The notes beneath the pieces were generated by a model. That model did not search any database and was not told the DNA's origin. It was given only the letters and a program-made list of their open reading frames with translations. Of a stretch of DNA of 41,532 bases, positions 1 to 8,191 are shown in pieces. The first letter of the stretch is position 1; every line of letters begins with the position of its first letter. Position numbers and translations under genes: made by a program. The stretch covers positions 1-41,532 of the forward strand of contig JAQVKF010000008.1 in assembly GCA_028694795.1 (NCBI GenBank), given 5' to 3'. This DNA comes from Thermoguttaceae bacterium (GTDB lineage: Bacteria; Planctomycetota; Planctomycetia; Pirellulales; Thermoguttaceae).

Positions 1-602
1 GATTCCACCTCGCCGTCCGCTCGCATGAGTAGATGTTGGCAAAACGGCCAGGCGGTCTGACGGGGTAAACTGGAGGGCACTTCGAGTATTTGCCGATGGA
101 GCTTTTCAGCTATCGAACCGAATAGAAAACCGCCATCCGGAACGCCGACGAATTTTCGCGCGGAGTTAAACGCATCTACTTCCGCGGGCGGATGGCAGAA
201 AAATGCCATCGTGAGATCAGCGATCAGATTTTTTTGTTCTAGGGCCAAACGTTGTATCATTGCGTCTTTGAGTCCGAAATAATCGACATACAAAAACGCT
301 TCATCTGAAGCCAAATGGTCAAAGTGTCCCGTTGGAGCCAGCTGCATATCGAGCGGATACGTTTCGTATTCGATACTCAGGCGATCCAGTGTGTCGAAAA
401 CGATCGGACAAATATAGGCGGGCAACCAAATTTTGCGATATCGTCGATGTTGTAAAATGAACGACAATCCCGAACGTCCCAAATTGATCGGAAACGCGTA
501 AAAAAGTTTATCCGCACCATCCGTGGTCGGTGGGTATGGCAACTCACACTGTGAGGATAATTCGAATGGATGATATCCACCAATCGGATGTATATTTACC
601 AT
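1..602 (-). CDS. DegT/DnrJ/EryC1-like PLP-fold protein, partial (C-terminus outside window)
   Basis: This open frame is missing from the ORF track because it runs off the left edge; I translated it by hand. It starts with ATG at 602 and gives about 200 residues (MVNIHPIGGYHPFELSS...). The block FNSARKFVGVPDGGFLFG is typical of DegT-family sugar aminotransferase relatives found in polysaccharide clusters; the lysine in SARKF sits where the PLP-binding lysine is expected, and LYVDYFGL resembles the family core. Its start overlaps the stop of the upstream GNAT gene (ATGGTAA), so translation is probably coupled. It is the last visible gene of the glycan operon. The exact substrate is unknown; it may be a transaminase or a non-catalytic relative. 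Confidence 0.7.
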   Translation of the reverse strand, partial: MVNIHPIGGYHPFELSSQCELPYPPTTDGADKLFYAFPINLGRSGLSFILQHRRYRKIWLPAYICPIVFDTLDRLSIEYETYPLDMQLAPTGHFDHLASDEAFLYVDYFGLKDAMIQRLALEQKNLIADLTMAFFCHPPAEVDAFNSARKFVGVPDGGFLFGSIAEKLHRQILEVPSSLPRQTAWPFCQHLLMRADGEVE

Positions 603-1534
603 TTTTTTTCCATAAGGTATTTTTCTTCTGTTTCAGAAATGCGGTTAAAGCCAATATTTTGATAAAATCGGATCGCTCGCATATTCTGCCTAGACACTTC
701 TAAACACATGGATACAAACTTTTGTCGCCGGGTTTGTTCAAAGGCAATGCGCATTAACTCTTGCGCTACCCCACACCCTTGTACCTCCGGAAGTACACAG
801 ACAAAAGGAATATAAGCGTGTCGATGAACGGTATCATTGATATATGCGGCGATGAGACCAATAAGACGATTGTCACGATATGCCTCGAACGTCGTTCCAA
901 ATCGTCTCAATTTTTCCGCAAATTGGACGATATCTAAACGTTGACTTAGGCCTGGCGGTACCATAAGATCTTCGCATAGTGCCAAATAGGATTTTATGCC
1001 GTCAGTCGTACAACTATCGATTTGGTACGTGATTTCGTTCTGAAAATCAAGCCACATTTTTCGTAGCCGTCCGTTTGATTTCTGTTCAAATTCCTCTAAA
1101 AAAACGAAGCCCAACTTGCGATACACCCGAACGGCGGCGGTATTGGCCTCGTTGACGAAGAGAAAAATTGTGCGCAGTTGCAACGTTTCCTTCGCGTATT
1201 TCAGCATGAGTTGCGTGGCGAGCGTTCCATAACCACGTCCCCACACGCTGCGTTCTCCGATAAAAATATGGAATTCTGCCGCTCCGGCGTTCGTATCGAT
1301 ATCGCTCAGCTGGACGTTTCCGATATACTGATCATTCTCGGATAGGCAGATGGCGAATCGTTGGCAAGTGGCGTCGGTCAAGACGTGTCGAATCCAATCG
1401 CGTTCGATCTGTGGCGTAATGACACGATCCGGTCGTCCGCTGGTGTACTGCCAAACTTTTGGATCGTTCCGCCACTGCCACGAAATTTCAGCATCAGCTT
1501 CTCGAAGCGGACGAATATAAACTTCCTCCCTCAT
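596..1534 (-). CDS. Tandem GNAT-family N-acetyltransferase (two domains)
   Basis: The 312-residue protein holds two GNAT domains in tandem. The N-terminal one (about 1-160) starts IRPLREADAEISWQWRND, like RimJ/PseH-type enzymes, with the acetyl-CoA loop VWGRGYG at about 98-103. The C-terminal one (about 175-312) has VQGCGVAQEL at about 251-260 and the closing NMRAIRFYQNIGF block. Both loops keep the Q/R-x-x-G-x-G/A pattern, although the second has Q-G-C-G-V-A. GNAT enzymes transfer an acyl group from acyl-CoA to an amine; in this operon the likely acceptor is an amino sugar or an amino acid attached to it (inference). The Shine-Dalgarno GAGGAG lies inside the last codons of the upstream ATP-grasp gene, 6 bp away, and the stop overlaps the next start. 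Confidence 0.85.
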   Translation of the reverse strand: MREEVYIRPLREADAEISWQWRNDPKVWQYTSGRPDRVITPQIERDWIRHVLTDATCQRFAICLSENDQYIGNVQLSDIDTNAGAAEFHIFIGERSVWGRGYGTLATQLMLKYAKETLQLRTIFLFVNEANTAAVRVYRKLGFVFLEEFEQKSNGRLRKMWLDFQNEITYQIDSCTTDGIKSYLALCEDLMVPPGLSQRLDIVQFAEKLRRFGTTFEAYRDNRLIGLIAAYINDTVHRHAYIPFVCVLPEVQGCGVAQELMRIAFEQTRRQKFVSMCLEVSRQNMRAIRFYQNIGFNRISETEEKYLMEKKW

Positions 1535-1540
1535 ACCATA

Positions 1541-2749
1541 TTACTCCTCGACGATGACTCGTACCATCTCGTCCATACGCGACATTTTATCGTGCATTTC
1601 GCTCATGGAACCAAATCGTAATGCCATGGTACCCAATGTACCTTGCGCACCAGTGAAAGCGAGCACCGATTCCCCTGGATGAACCATTTGCCAAAATTGC
1701 ACTAAATGTACACGCTGGATCTTTTCGTCCACTTCAATTTTTTTCAAAATACCTGGGCGAGAACTATGAACGACGTAATAGGCCCAAAAATCATTCGGTT
1801 CCGCCATGGTATAATCACTGCAATCTTCACCCATCGCGGAGCGAATGACAAATTCAGTCATATCGACACCCGTAGCGTACTGAAGCACTTGGGGAATCAT
1901 ATTTCCCCCATTTCGACACCCGATTTCCATCAAAATCGGATGATCCGACGCATCTAAACGCACTTCAAAATTGTACCCACAGTGCTGCATTTCCAAACAT
2001 GTAAGCAAACGTTGAATCTCGTCATGGATTGCTTGGTGCACCACTTGGGGTTTATCGTAAGGCCAACAACCTCCCGCGGGAACAAAAGGACTACCGCCAC
2101 CACGATTGAAAATGTGGCTTCCAAACGCTCGAAAAACCAAGTTGCCTGCCCACGAAATCCCATCACCTATCACTTGCGGTCCATGGTTTTCTACAAACTC
2201 TTCAATCACAATGCGTTTGCCGCGGGAGAATCCCAACGCATATTCCACCGCATGGAAAAGTTCGTCTACGGAATCTATTTTGGATACCCCCTTGCTACCA
2301 CTCGAATCAACGGGTTTTACCATCACCGGAAACACAAAGCGACCGATATCCTCACGTGCTTCCTCATAACAGCCGTAACCGCCGGATTGTGGGGTTTGGA
2401 AACCATGCCGAGCGAGATATTGACGAAATCGGTCTTTCGTCGAAAGAATCATCACCGAATCGTAAGGATTGCCCGGCAACCCGAGCTTTTCCGCAACATA
2501 AGCCGCCGTCGGAGCCGCCGGATCAGACGCATAACAAACAATGCCGTCTATTTTTAACGATTTCGCCAATTCTAATACGGCGTGCATGTCGGTCGTACTC
2601 ACGTTATAGTACGCATCGGCAAAACGATGGCCCGGATTATCGGGAAGATAATCACAAGTGATCGTGTAGTATCCCAATCGTTTCGCTGTTTGGACGGAGG
2701 GAACCTGAAAAAAGGAACCGCCAAGAAGAAGAATTTTTTTTGGTGTCAT
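1541..2749 (-). CDS. ATP-grasp domain ligase
   Basis: The 402-residue protein has the layout of carboxylate-amine ligases of the ATP-grasp fold. There is a Rossmann-like N-terminal part (KKILLLGGSFFQVPSVQTAK), an ATP-binding lysine and glycine loop at about 145-157 (KPVDSSGSKGVSK), and the metal-binding acidic strands FEVRL at about 261-265 and LMEIGCRNGGN at about 273-283. Such enzymes activate a carboxylate as acyl phosphate and join it to an amine. Here it may attach an amino acid or other acid to a sugar or lipid in surface-glycan synthesis (inference from context). It is 9 bp downstream of the CapK-like gene, with AGGA seven bases before ATG, and is clearly part of the same operon. The substrate cannot be read from the sequence. 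Confidence 0.82.
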   Translation of the reverse strand: MTPKKILLLGGSFFQVPSVQTAKRLGYYTITCDYLPDNPGHRFADAYYNVSTTDMHAVLELAKSLKIDGIVCYASDPAAPTAAYVAEKLGLPGNPYDSVMILSTKDRFRQYLARHGFQTPQSGGYGCYEEAREDIGRFVFPVMVKPVDSSGSKGVSKIDSVDELFHAVEYALGFSRGKRIVIEEFVENHGPQVIGDGISWAGNLVFRAFGSHIFNRGGGSPFVPAGGCWPYDKPQVVHQAIHDEIQRLLTCLEMQHCGYNFEVRLDASDHPILMEIGCRNGGNMIPQVLQYATGVDMTEFVIRSAMGEDCSDYTMAEPNDFWAYYVVHSSRPGILKKIEVDEKIQRVHLVQFWQMVHPGESVLAFTGAQGTLGTMALRFGSMSEMHDKMSRMDEMVRVIVEE

Positions 2750-2758
2750 ATGATATTC

Positions 2759-4057
2759 CTAAGCCGACTTCTTCCATTCGTTGACATAGACCTTACGCTT
2801 GCCTGACGCCATCACAGGAATTTCATTCACATAAGAAATCTGAATTTCTGCATCCTCGCCCAAACACTGTTTGAGAACCGCACGTAACCTGCCTTCCTGC
2901 AAAAATTTTGACTTCACATTGAGATGCACTTCATAATTCTTTTGGGCCTTTTGAATCAATTGGTACTGAACGATCTCAGGAAATTCCCAAAGATAATTCG
3001 TAATCGTATGAGGCGACATAAAATCGCCCCGCGTATTGCAAATTAAATCCACTCGTCGGCCTTCTAACGTGGTCAGAACGCGTCTCGGTTTGCCCTGGAT
3101 GATTTTCGTTTCTAATGTTCCGATATCTCCCGTATCGTAACGCAGCAGCGGCATCGCGTGATTAAAAAGATCCGTAATCACAATTCGCCCTTGCGTACCA
3201 TCCGCCACCGGAACGTCTCGTTCCAAATCAAAAACCTCGAAATAGTAACTCGCCGTGTTCAGAACAAAAAAGTCTTCGTGGTCCAGTTGTTGTCCTAAAA
3301 TGCCCATTTCTTGGTTCGAATAACGAGAAAGAACTGGTGCCTTAAACACTCGTTGCAGTGCGTCACGAGCCGCTGGAGAAAGCGATTCAGATGCGGTGAT
3401 TACGGCACAAATATGCGGAAACGACTTCGATTCGTCACCTTTGGCAAGCATATATTTACCGAGTCGTTCATAAACGGAGGCGTAACCGAACAACATCGTT
3501 TTTTCACGATAGTGCTGAAAATCTTCACGTAGTGAATCCAAACGTGCGTCGCTGAGATCCGCCGCGTCAAGGAGTGTCATATTCATTCCCCACAGTTTCC
3601 ACGCCGGTTTACGCGTCGCGGAGGTTAATCCGCGAATAAACACAAGATGGTCACGAACTTTGAACCCTTCCGGGTGAAAAGCTAGAATTTCCGCCAAAAC
3701 GCGATAACGTTTGTTCATTTCCTGATAAACCGAAAATGGCGTACCAGTCGAGCCGCTCGTGCTCATTTTATGCAGTTTTTGATCCGCGTATTCCGGCGAC
3801 ATGAACTGATCCGGCTGAGACTTAATGATCATTTTGTTAATCACAGGAAGCTCTTCGAATCGTTGCGATCTGGTAGATTGATAGAAGGGCACCTGCCGCA
3901 TTGCGTATTGAAAAATCGACTTTCGATAACCGTCGACCACCGATTGCAGAGGCTCGCCACCGTTCAAAATACGCTCGATATCGGCTAAATTTTTACGAAC
4001 CGCTCCCCCGCGAAAACATGCGTCGTAAATCCAGTATCCTACTCGACGAATATTCAT
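2759..4057 (-). CDS. CapK/PaaK-like adenylate-forming enzyme
   Basis: The 432-residue protein belongs to the phenylacetate-CoA-ligase-like branch of adenylate-forming enzymes that includes CapK of capsule clusters. The phosphate-binding loop STSGSTGTPFSVY lies at about 99-111, and the core motif LLRYDTGDIG follows in the second half, with a C-terminal lid ending in MASGKRKVYV. The family activates a carboxylic acid as acyl-AMP. Its place between a CapA-like gene and an ATP-grasp ligase suggests acyl or amide decoration of a surface glycan rather than phenylacetate catabolism. The start at 4057 is preceded by AGGAATATC, almost identical to the leader of the next gene. A second, classical PaaK lies at 17549. 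Confidence 0.82.
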   Translation of the reverse strand: MNIRRVGYWIYDACFRGGAVRKNLADIERILNGGEPLQSVVDGYRKSIFQYAMRQVPFYQSTRSQRFEELPVINKMIIKSQPDQFMSPEYADQKLHKMSTSGSTGTPFSVYQEMNKRYRVLAEILAFHPEGFKVRDHLVFIRGLTSATRKPAWKLWGMNMTLLDAADLSDARLDSLREDFQHYREKTMLFGYASVYERLGKYMLAKGDESKSFPHICAVITASESLSPAARDALQRVFKAPVLSRYSNQEMGILGQQLDHEDFFVLNTASYYFEVFDLERDVPVADGTQGRIVITDLFNHAMPLLRYDTGDIGTLETKIIQGKPRRVLTTLEGRRVDLICNTRGDFMSPHTITNYLWEFPEIVQYQLIQKAQKNYEVHLNVKSKFLQEGRLRAVLKQCLGEDAEIQISYVNEIPVMASGKRKVYVNEWKKSA

Positions 4058-4066
4058 GATATTCCT

Positions 4067-4222
4067 CTATTCCTCTTCTATGCAGTAGTTTTCAAAATCT
4101 GGGGAAACCTCTGCGAATCTATGGACAATAAAAACCTCGGAATTCCACTGCTTAAAAGTTCGATATACATCCATTTTCTTCCCCAACTTGATTTTTCCAT
4201 ATCCACGACTACGAAAGGATGG
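4067..4222 (-). other. Out-of-frame 3' tail of the CapA-like gene
   Basis: If one C is removed from the CCC run at 4221-4223 (coding strand), the CapA-like frame continues past its TAG and adds about 50 residues: SFRSRGYGKIKLGKKMDVY, then RTFKQWNSEVFIVHRF, ending in NYCIEEE. The extended stop at 4067-4069 falls 9 bases before the next gene, matching the 1-9 base spacing of every other junction in this operon, whereas the annotated stop would leave an unusual 151-base gap. An independent 35-residue ORF starting at the internal ATG (MDVYRTF..., with GGGGAAG upstream) is the alternative reading. The cause could be a sequencing or assembly error, a real mutation, or recoding at CCC-A. Confidence 0.55.
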
Positions 4223-5201
4223 GACTCATTCGTTTGATCATCTCATCGTCCTCTTTCAATCGTCCGTTAAAATAAATATGCTTTTGCAACCGATCAGGAG
4301 AAAAATCTTCTTCCAAGAGGAGCGAAGTATCCGGTTGAACAAGATACTTCCAACTCACAATCTTAACCGTATCTTTAGAAAATTCTACCGTAGGAATACC
4401 GATCTTTCGCACTGCGGACAAAGGCGTGTAATGGAAATTTCCATGCGCAAGCGTTGTCATACAAAAAATGAAATTACCTAATGAGTACATAATGGGACAT
4501 TCATCCCAGTATTCGTAGGATAATTGGATATGACACTGACCTCCGTAGACAAGCGACGCGCCGGCATTCACCATGCTTCGACCAAGAAAACGATGTTCCA
4601 ATGGAGGTTCAAAACTGATATCTCGATCTCCCCAATGGCAGCACACGATGACGTGATCTACGTTCCTTTTCCACTGACGAATATCTTGTAGTACCCTATC
4701 TGGTTCCAACACATTTACATGCAGTGGCGATTCATCCGGTAAACCGATATTTTCGATCACTTTTTTTTCAGGGCCGATATAATTGAGCAACGCGAAAGAA
4801 ATGCCTTCTTTTTCAAAAAGGAAGGGTGCCGCGGCTTCCTCCGAAGAAAATCCTACACCAAGACACCCTATGCTGTGTTTCTCAAAGAAAGCCAATGTGG
4901 CTTGGGCACCGGACAAATTTCCATCATAAATGTGGTTATTAGCCAAAGTAACTGCGGTCAAGTGAAACGAAAGTACGGACTGGGCGGCTAGTTCCGTCGT
5001 CAACAAAACGGCTCTTTTCTCCTTGCGAGGGTTGGTTTCCAAATCCCCAACGAGTGGGCATTCCCAGTTTCCAAAACGAAAATCATAATCACCCAATAAT
5101 GCGCTAATTTCACGATGATTCCTACGAACTGCCGGAATATTGGCTGGTGAACAATGGAAACCATCGTAACTGATATCACCGAAAAACTGTATCTTAACCA
5201 T
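4209..5201 (-). CDS. CapA-family metallophosphoesterase-like protein (probably frameshifted near 3' end)
   Basis: This protein resembles the CapA/PgsA family linked to poly-gamma-glutamate and capsule synthesis, a calcineurin-like fold. Seen motifs are FFGDISYDG at the N-terminus, NWECPL, LANNHIYDG, CHWGDRD and YSLGNFIF. The usual G-x-H-x-H block reads YGGQCHIQ, so the first histidine is glutamine. The track start is a TTG at 5213; I prefer ATG at 5201, one base after the stop of the upstream aminotransferase, giving MVKIQFFGDI. The frame ends at 4209 with ...MIKRMSPILS, but a convincing continuation exists in another frame down to 4067 (see next entry), which would make the protein about 380 residues. 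Role in the operon: probable glycan or amide polymer processing, inferred only. Confidence 0.8.
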   Translation of the reverse strand: MVKIQFFGDISYDGFHCSPANIPAVRRNHREISALLGDYDFRFGNWECPLVGDLETNPRKEKRAVLLTTELAAQSVLSFHLTAVTLANNHIYDGNLSGAQATLAFFEKHSIGCLGVGFSSEEAAAPFLFEKEGISFALLNYIGPEKKVIENIGLPDESPLHVNVLEPDRVLQDIRQWKRNVDHVIVCCHWGDRDISFEPPLEHRFLGRSMVNAGASLVYGGQCHIQLSYEYWDECPIMYSLGNFIFCMTTLAHGNFHYTPLSAVRKIGIPTVEFSKDTVKIVSWKYLVQPDTSLLLEEDFSPDRLQKHIYFNGRLKEDDEMIKRMSPILS

Positions 5202-5202
5202 T

Positions 5203-6306
5203 TTATTTCCCAATTACCAACTGACATACTTCGTCCATCACCGAGTCGGACAGATCAGGCCAAAGTGGCAGACTCAACACACGGCTCGACACATCGTGTG
5301 CCACGCTCAAACTACCCACACACCGAGATTCGCAAAAAACAGGCATATCACTCAGCAGCGGCCAAAAATAACGACGTGGAAAAATCTGACGTTCACGCAT
5401 CCGTTCGACCACCGTCTTCAGCCTCGATTCATCACGCAACAAAACCGCGAAATAACTGTAGTTATATTCCGAAGCGTCATACTTTTGGAACGTGATGTCC
5501 GGAATACGCGACAGAATTGAGGTATATCGCTCACAGCGCTCTCGACGTTTGCTCAAAATTTCTGGCATGTGAGCTAAATTCGCAAGGCCAACGGCCGCCG
5601 ACACTTCGGTCATTTTCGCATTCGTGCCGATCGCCGTCTGTGCTTGCGAACCATCCACATCCATGCCGAAAAAACGCAACTGACGCAAGCGGCTTCGGAG
5701 AGCCGCATCTTCCGCAAAACAGGCACCGCCTTCGACTGTATGGAACAGTTTGGTCGCGTGAAAACTAGTTGTCGAGCAATCGCCCCAAGAAAAAATCGAC
5801 CGACCTCCCGCGCAAACCCCAAAGGCGTGCGCAGCGTCGTAAATCAAGCGAATATCATGTCGTCGCGCGATCGCTTCCAAACGGACCAAATCGCATGGAC
5901 AACCAAATACGTGAACCGCGAGAATGGCGGAAGTTTGGGGCGTGATCGCCGCTTCGACCGCATCGGGATCGATATTCCATGTTTCCGGATCGATATCGAC
6001 GAAAACCGGTTGGCAGCCGACACGACGAATCGCTGTCGAGGTCGCCACGAACGTGAATGGTGTCGTAATCACTTCGCCATGAGCGTCTAACGCCTCCAAC
6101 GCTAATTCTAAGGCGATCGTACCGTTTAGCACCGTCACGGTTTGTGGAACGCCCAAATATCCAGATACTTGACGCTCTAATTCGAGAAGCAGCGGACCGT
6201 TATTCGTTAAATACGCTCGTTCCCAAACACCTTCTAAAAGTGAGGTCACTTCCGAAAGCGGCGGCATAAATGGCCGCGTTACATACACTGGTTGACGTGA
6301 TTCCAC
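5203..6306 (-). CDS. VioA-like dTDP-4-amino-4,6-dideoxyglucose transaminase (DegT family)
   Basis: A PLP-dependent sugar aminotransferase. The protein closely follows my recall of the VioA type: VTRPFMPPL, then YLTNNGP, EVITTPFTFVATS, PVFVDIDPETWNIDPD, IYDAAHAFGV (about 155-164) and SFHATKLFHTVEGG with the Schiff-base lysine near 186. VioA converts dTDP-4-keto-6-deoxyglucose and glutamate to dTDP-4-amino-4,6-dideoxyglucose. The upstream rfbA supplies dTDP-glucose; the 4,6-dehydratase (RmlB) is not in the window. The track begins at a TTG (6384), but the family N-terminus fits better with GTG at 6306 (VESRQPVYVTRPF), preceded by AAGGGA at 11 bases. About 135 bp of non-coding DNA separates it from rfbA if the longer start is used, about 213 if the shorter. 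Confidence 0.88.
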   Translation of the reverse strand: MESRQPVYVTRPFMPPLSEVTSLLEGVWERAYLTNNGPLLLELERQVSGYLGVPQTVTVLNGTIALELALEALDAHGEVITTPFTFVATSTAIRRVGCQPVFVDIDPETWNIDPDAVEAAITPQTSAILAVHVFGCPCDLVRLEAIARRHDIRLIYDAAHAFGVCAGGRSIFSWGDCSTTSFHATKLFHTVEGGACFAEDAALRSRLRQLRFFGMDVDGSQAQTAIGTNAKMTEVSAAVGLANLAHMPEILSKRRERCERYTSILSRIPDITFQKYDASEYNYSYFAVLLRDESRLKTVVERMRERQIFPRRYFWPLLSDMPVFCESRCVGSLSVAHDVSSRVLSLPLWPDLSDSVMDEVCQLVIGK

Positions 6307-6519
6307 GTGACGAAATTCCCTTATGCTTGACGAGGTTGGGTTGAAAATAGACGAATGGAAACGTGGTCGAAGGCAATTTTCCAACCAAAAACACCTCTCG
6401 TAAAATCAAATTTCATGGGTATGATCGCCGCATATCCACGCTGGGCCAGTTCCTATCCGCCTTTTGGGAGGCTGTGCCTACGGTTAAACGACCTTGTAAA
6501 AACCATTCGTCGAGGTCAC

Positions 6520-7449
6520 TCAATCCAGGTGAGACTGCGTATAATCTTGAATCTGTTCTCGAATGTATTCGTAATACGCGCCTTTAGCGCCACGAACATG
6601 TTCCAAAACAGCTTCTGGCGAGATAAATCGCTGGACCATACCAATTTCTTCCAGACACGCCACCTTCAAGCCCTGGCGTTTTTCGACCGTTTCGATAAAG
6701 GTCGAGGCTTCCGACATGGAATCGGGCGTACCGGTATCCAACCATGCGATGCCACGGCCAAGTACCGCGCATTTTAACCGATTTTTCTCCAAATAGATAG
6801 CATTAAGCGACGTAATTTCCAGTTCTCCACGGGCGGAAGGCTGGACCTGTTTCGCATACTCACTCGCATGACTGTCATAAAAGTAAATACCAACAACCGC
6901 GTAGTTCGATTTCGGTTGAGCGGGTTTTTCTTCTAGGCTAAGTACATGCCCATTTTTGTCGAATTCGACGACGCCGAAACGATGTGGATCACGGACGCGG
7001 TACCCGAAAATGATGGCTCCGGAACCTGTCTCTTCCTTGCCAAAGGGTGGCGAGGCGTCTCCGGAAGAAACCTCTGCGGCGGCTTCTCGCAACAGCCGAA
7101 CCAGTCCCGCACCATAAAAAATATTGTCGCCCAAAATCAAACAGACGGGTGAACAAGCCAAAAATTCTTCGCCGATGATAAACGCTTGAGCCAAACCCTC
7201 TGGACGCGGTTGTTCTGCGTAGGTGATGGAAATCCCCCATTGTGAACCATCACCCAGCAGACGTTCGTACTGTGGTAGGTCTACCGGTGTCGAAATGAGC
7301 AAAATTTCACGAATTCCGGCGAGCATCAGGACGCTCAGCGGATAATAGATCATCGGCTTATCATAGATTGGCAAAAGTTGTTTACTGACCGCGAGAGTCA
7401 TGGGGTGGAGCCGTGTACCGCTACCACCGGCCAGAATAATACCTTTCAT
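6520..7449 (-). CDS. rfbA: Glucose-1-phosphate thymidylyltransferase
   Basis: The enzyme joins glucose-1-phosphate and dTTP to give dTDP-glucose, the first step to dTDP-rhamnose and dTDP-amino sugars. Family landmarks are the nucleotide-binding loop [16 protein letters not shown] at 3-18, [28 protein letters not shown], the metal site ILGDNIFYG near 105-113, and [11 protein letters not shown]. At 309 residues it is slightly longer than the usual 290 or so because of an insertion around 125-146 ([17 protein letters not shown]). GAGGA lies seven bases before the ATG. It is the first gene of the minus-strand glycan operon and is followed by the VioA-like transaminase, so its product most likely feeds a 4-amino-4,6-dideoxyglucose pathway here. 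Confidence 0.95.
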   Translation of the reverse strand: MKGIILAGGSGTRLHPMTLAVSKQLLPIYDKPMIYYPLSVLMLAGIREILLISTPVDLPQYERLLGDGSQWGISITYAEQPRPEGLAQAFIIGEEFLACSPVCLILGDNIFYGAGLVRLLREAAAEVSSGDASPPFGKEETGSGAIIFGYRVRDPHRFGVVEFDKNGHVLSLEEKPAQPKSNYAVVGIYFYDSHASEYAKQVQPSARGELEITSLNAIYLEKNRLKCAVLGRGIAWLDTGTPDSMSEASTFIETVEKRQGLKVACLEEIGMVQRFISPEAVLEHVRGAKGAYYEYIREQIQDYTQSHLD

Positions 7450-7580
7450 GCGATGTTCCTCATGGTCCTGTTTTTGTATAGCAAGTCGAATGGTCTTTAT
7501 TGAACCCGGTCCTTACCCATGGATGCTATTGCTAATACTCTACACTAACCGACCGCGCAGTAGCCGGGAGGGTAAACCAA

Positions 7581-7889
7581 GCGGCAGTACCAGCGACAGG
7601 TAAAAAGTTTGCGCATTTCCGGGGAAAATGTCTTTCAGGACGTGTTCACATATAATCACATGGTAAAAACCATGGCCAAGAATGAAATAACCGTAATCGT
7701 GGCGGTCTGTATCGGTTGATATTGAAGTTTGTACGTCTAGTAAAAAGTTTTGGAAGGGTGTTTGAGGGGAAACTTTTTGTAAAAAGTTTCCTTTCATTGG
7801 TTCTTCGTCCCAAAAAAGTTTGACAAAAAAGCATTTTGGCAGAAAATGCACAAACTTTTTTGAACTTTTTACCTGACACTGGTACAGCC
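7581..7889. repeat. MITE-like inverted-repeat element, no coding content
   Basis: The two ends are imperfect inverted copies of about 38 to 46 bases. The left end reads GCGGCAGTACCAGCGACAGG then TAAAAAGTTTGCGCATTT; the reverse complement of this matches the right end at 7844-7889 (AAATGCACAAACTTTTT, an 8-base insertion, then ACCTGACACTGGTACAGCC). The inside is non-coding and contains a second, perfect hairpin. This fits a small non-autonomous mobile element or a dispersed hairpin repeat. I cannot see a clear target-site duplication. Related single ends occur at 12060, 16064 and 17470. Confidence 0.5.
7768..7791. repeat. Perfect 11-bp palindrome with 2-base spacer
   Basis: GGAAACTTTTT, GT, AAAAAGTTTCC forms a perfect 11-base-pair stem. 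It lies in the middle of the inverted-repeat element and repeats the same AAACTTTTT core seen at the element ends. It may fold as a hairpin in RNA or DNA. No gene ends immediately before it on either strand, so a terminator role is not supported. Confidence 0.7.
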
Positions 7890-7915
7890 GATCGCTCCGA
7901 TTAAGGTGGCAACTT

Positions 7916-7929
7916 GTGTGAACACGCCC
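7916..7929 (+). repeat. GTGTGAACACGCCC dispersed motif, copy 1
   Basis: This 14-base motif recurs exactly at 12156-12169, both times downstream of a TTTTTACCTGACACTGGTAC box, and a related inverted form (TGTGAACACGTCC) lies at about 7633-7646. The motif contains the short palindrome GTGTGAACAC. Function unknown. Confidence 0.5.
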
Positions 7930-8191
7930 CAATAAAACCTGTTCAAACGAGGAATCGCATATAGGGGGAAACGTTCGATTGCATGGTCGTTTGCCCGACA
8001 GAAGTCGGGTAAAAGTGTTTTTCCTCCAAACCTCTGCTCGACCAACGGGGATTGGACGAGCGACAATGGCCTAAAACTCTTTAATATACACACAAACCCC
8101 AACATCAATAAGCATGGGCATGCCGAACGACCGCTTGCGATCCGATGCTTTCGCTACTTAAATATACCACATTACGTGCTGTGATACACGA

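Larger units (their letters stand above)
7450..8191. other. Gene-free intergenic stretch rich in repeats
   Basis: This 742-base stretch separates rfbA from the DUF1559 gene. The track ORFs inside it (130, 79 and 77 residues) are Phe/Lys-rich translations of repeats and carry no recognisable domain. It holds the inverted-repeat element listed at 7581-7889, a perfect central palindrome, and several AAACTTTTT-type motifs in alternating orientation. The rfbA operon promoter should lie near its left end: TTCAAT, 18 bases, TATACA can be read on the minus strand between about 7500 and 7465, but the match is weak. Both flanking genes are on the minus strand, so the DUF1559 gene must end here too; I see no clear terminator. 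Confidence 0.6.

Noticed and set aside
1982-2557. 191-residue plus-strand ORF
   Set aside because: Fully antisense to the ATP-grasp gene, whose motifs are clear.
7540-7932. 130-residue minus-strand ORF rich in Phe and Lys
   Set aside because: It is the translation of the inverted-repeat element and AAACTTTTT motifs; no domain, and its start overlaps repeat DNA.
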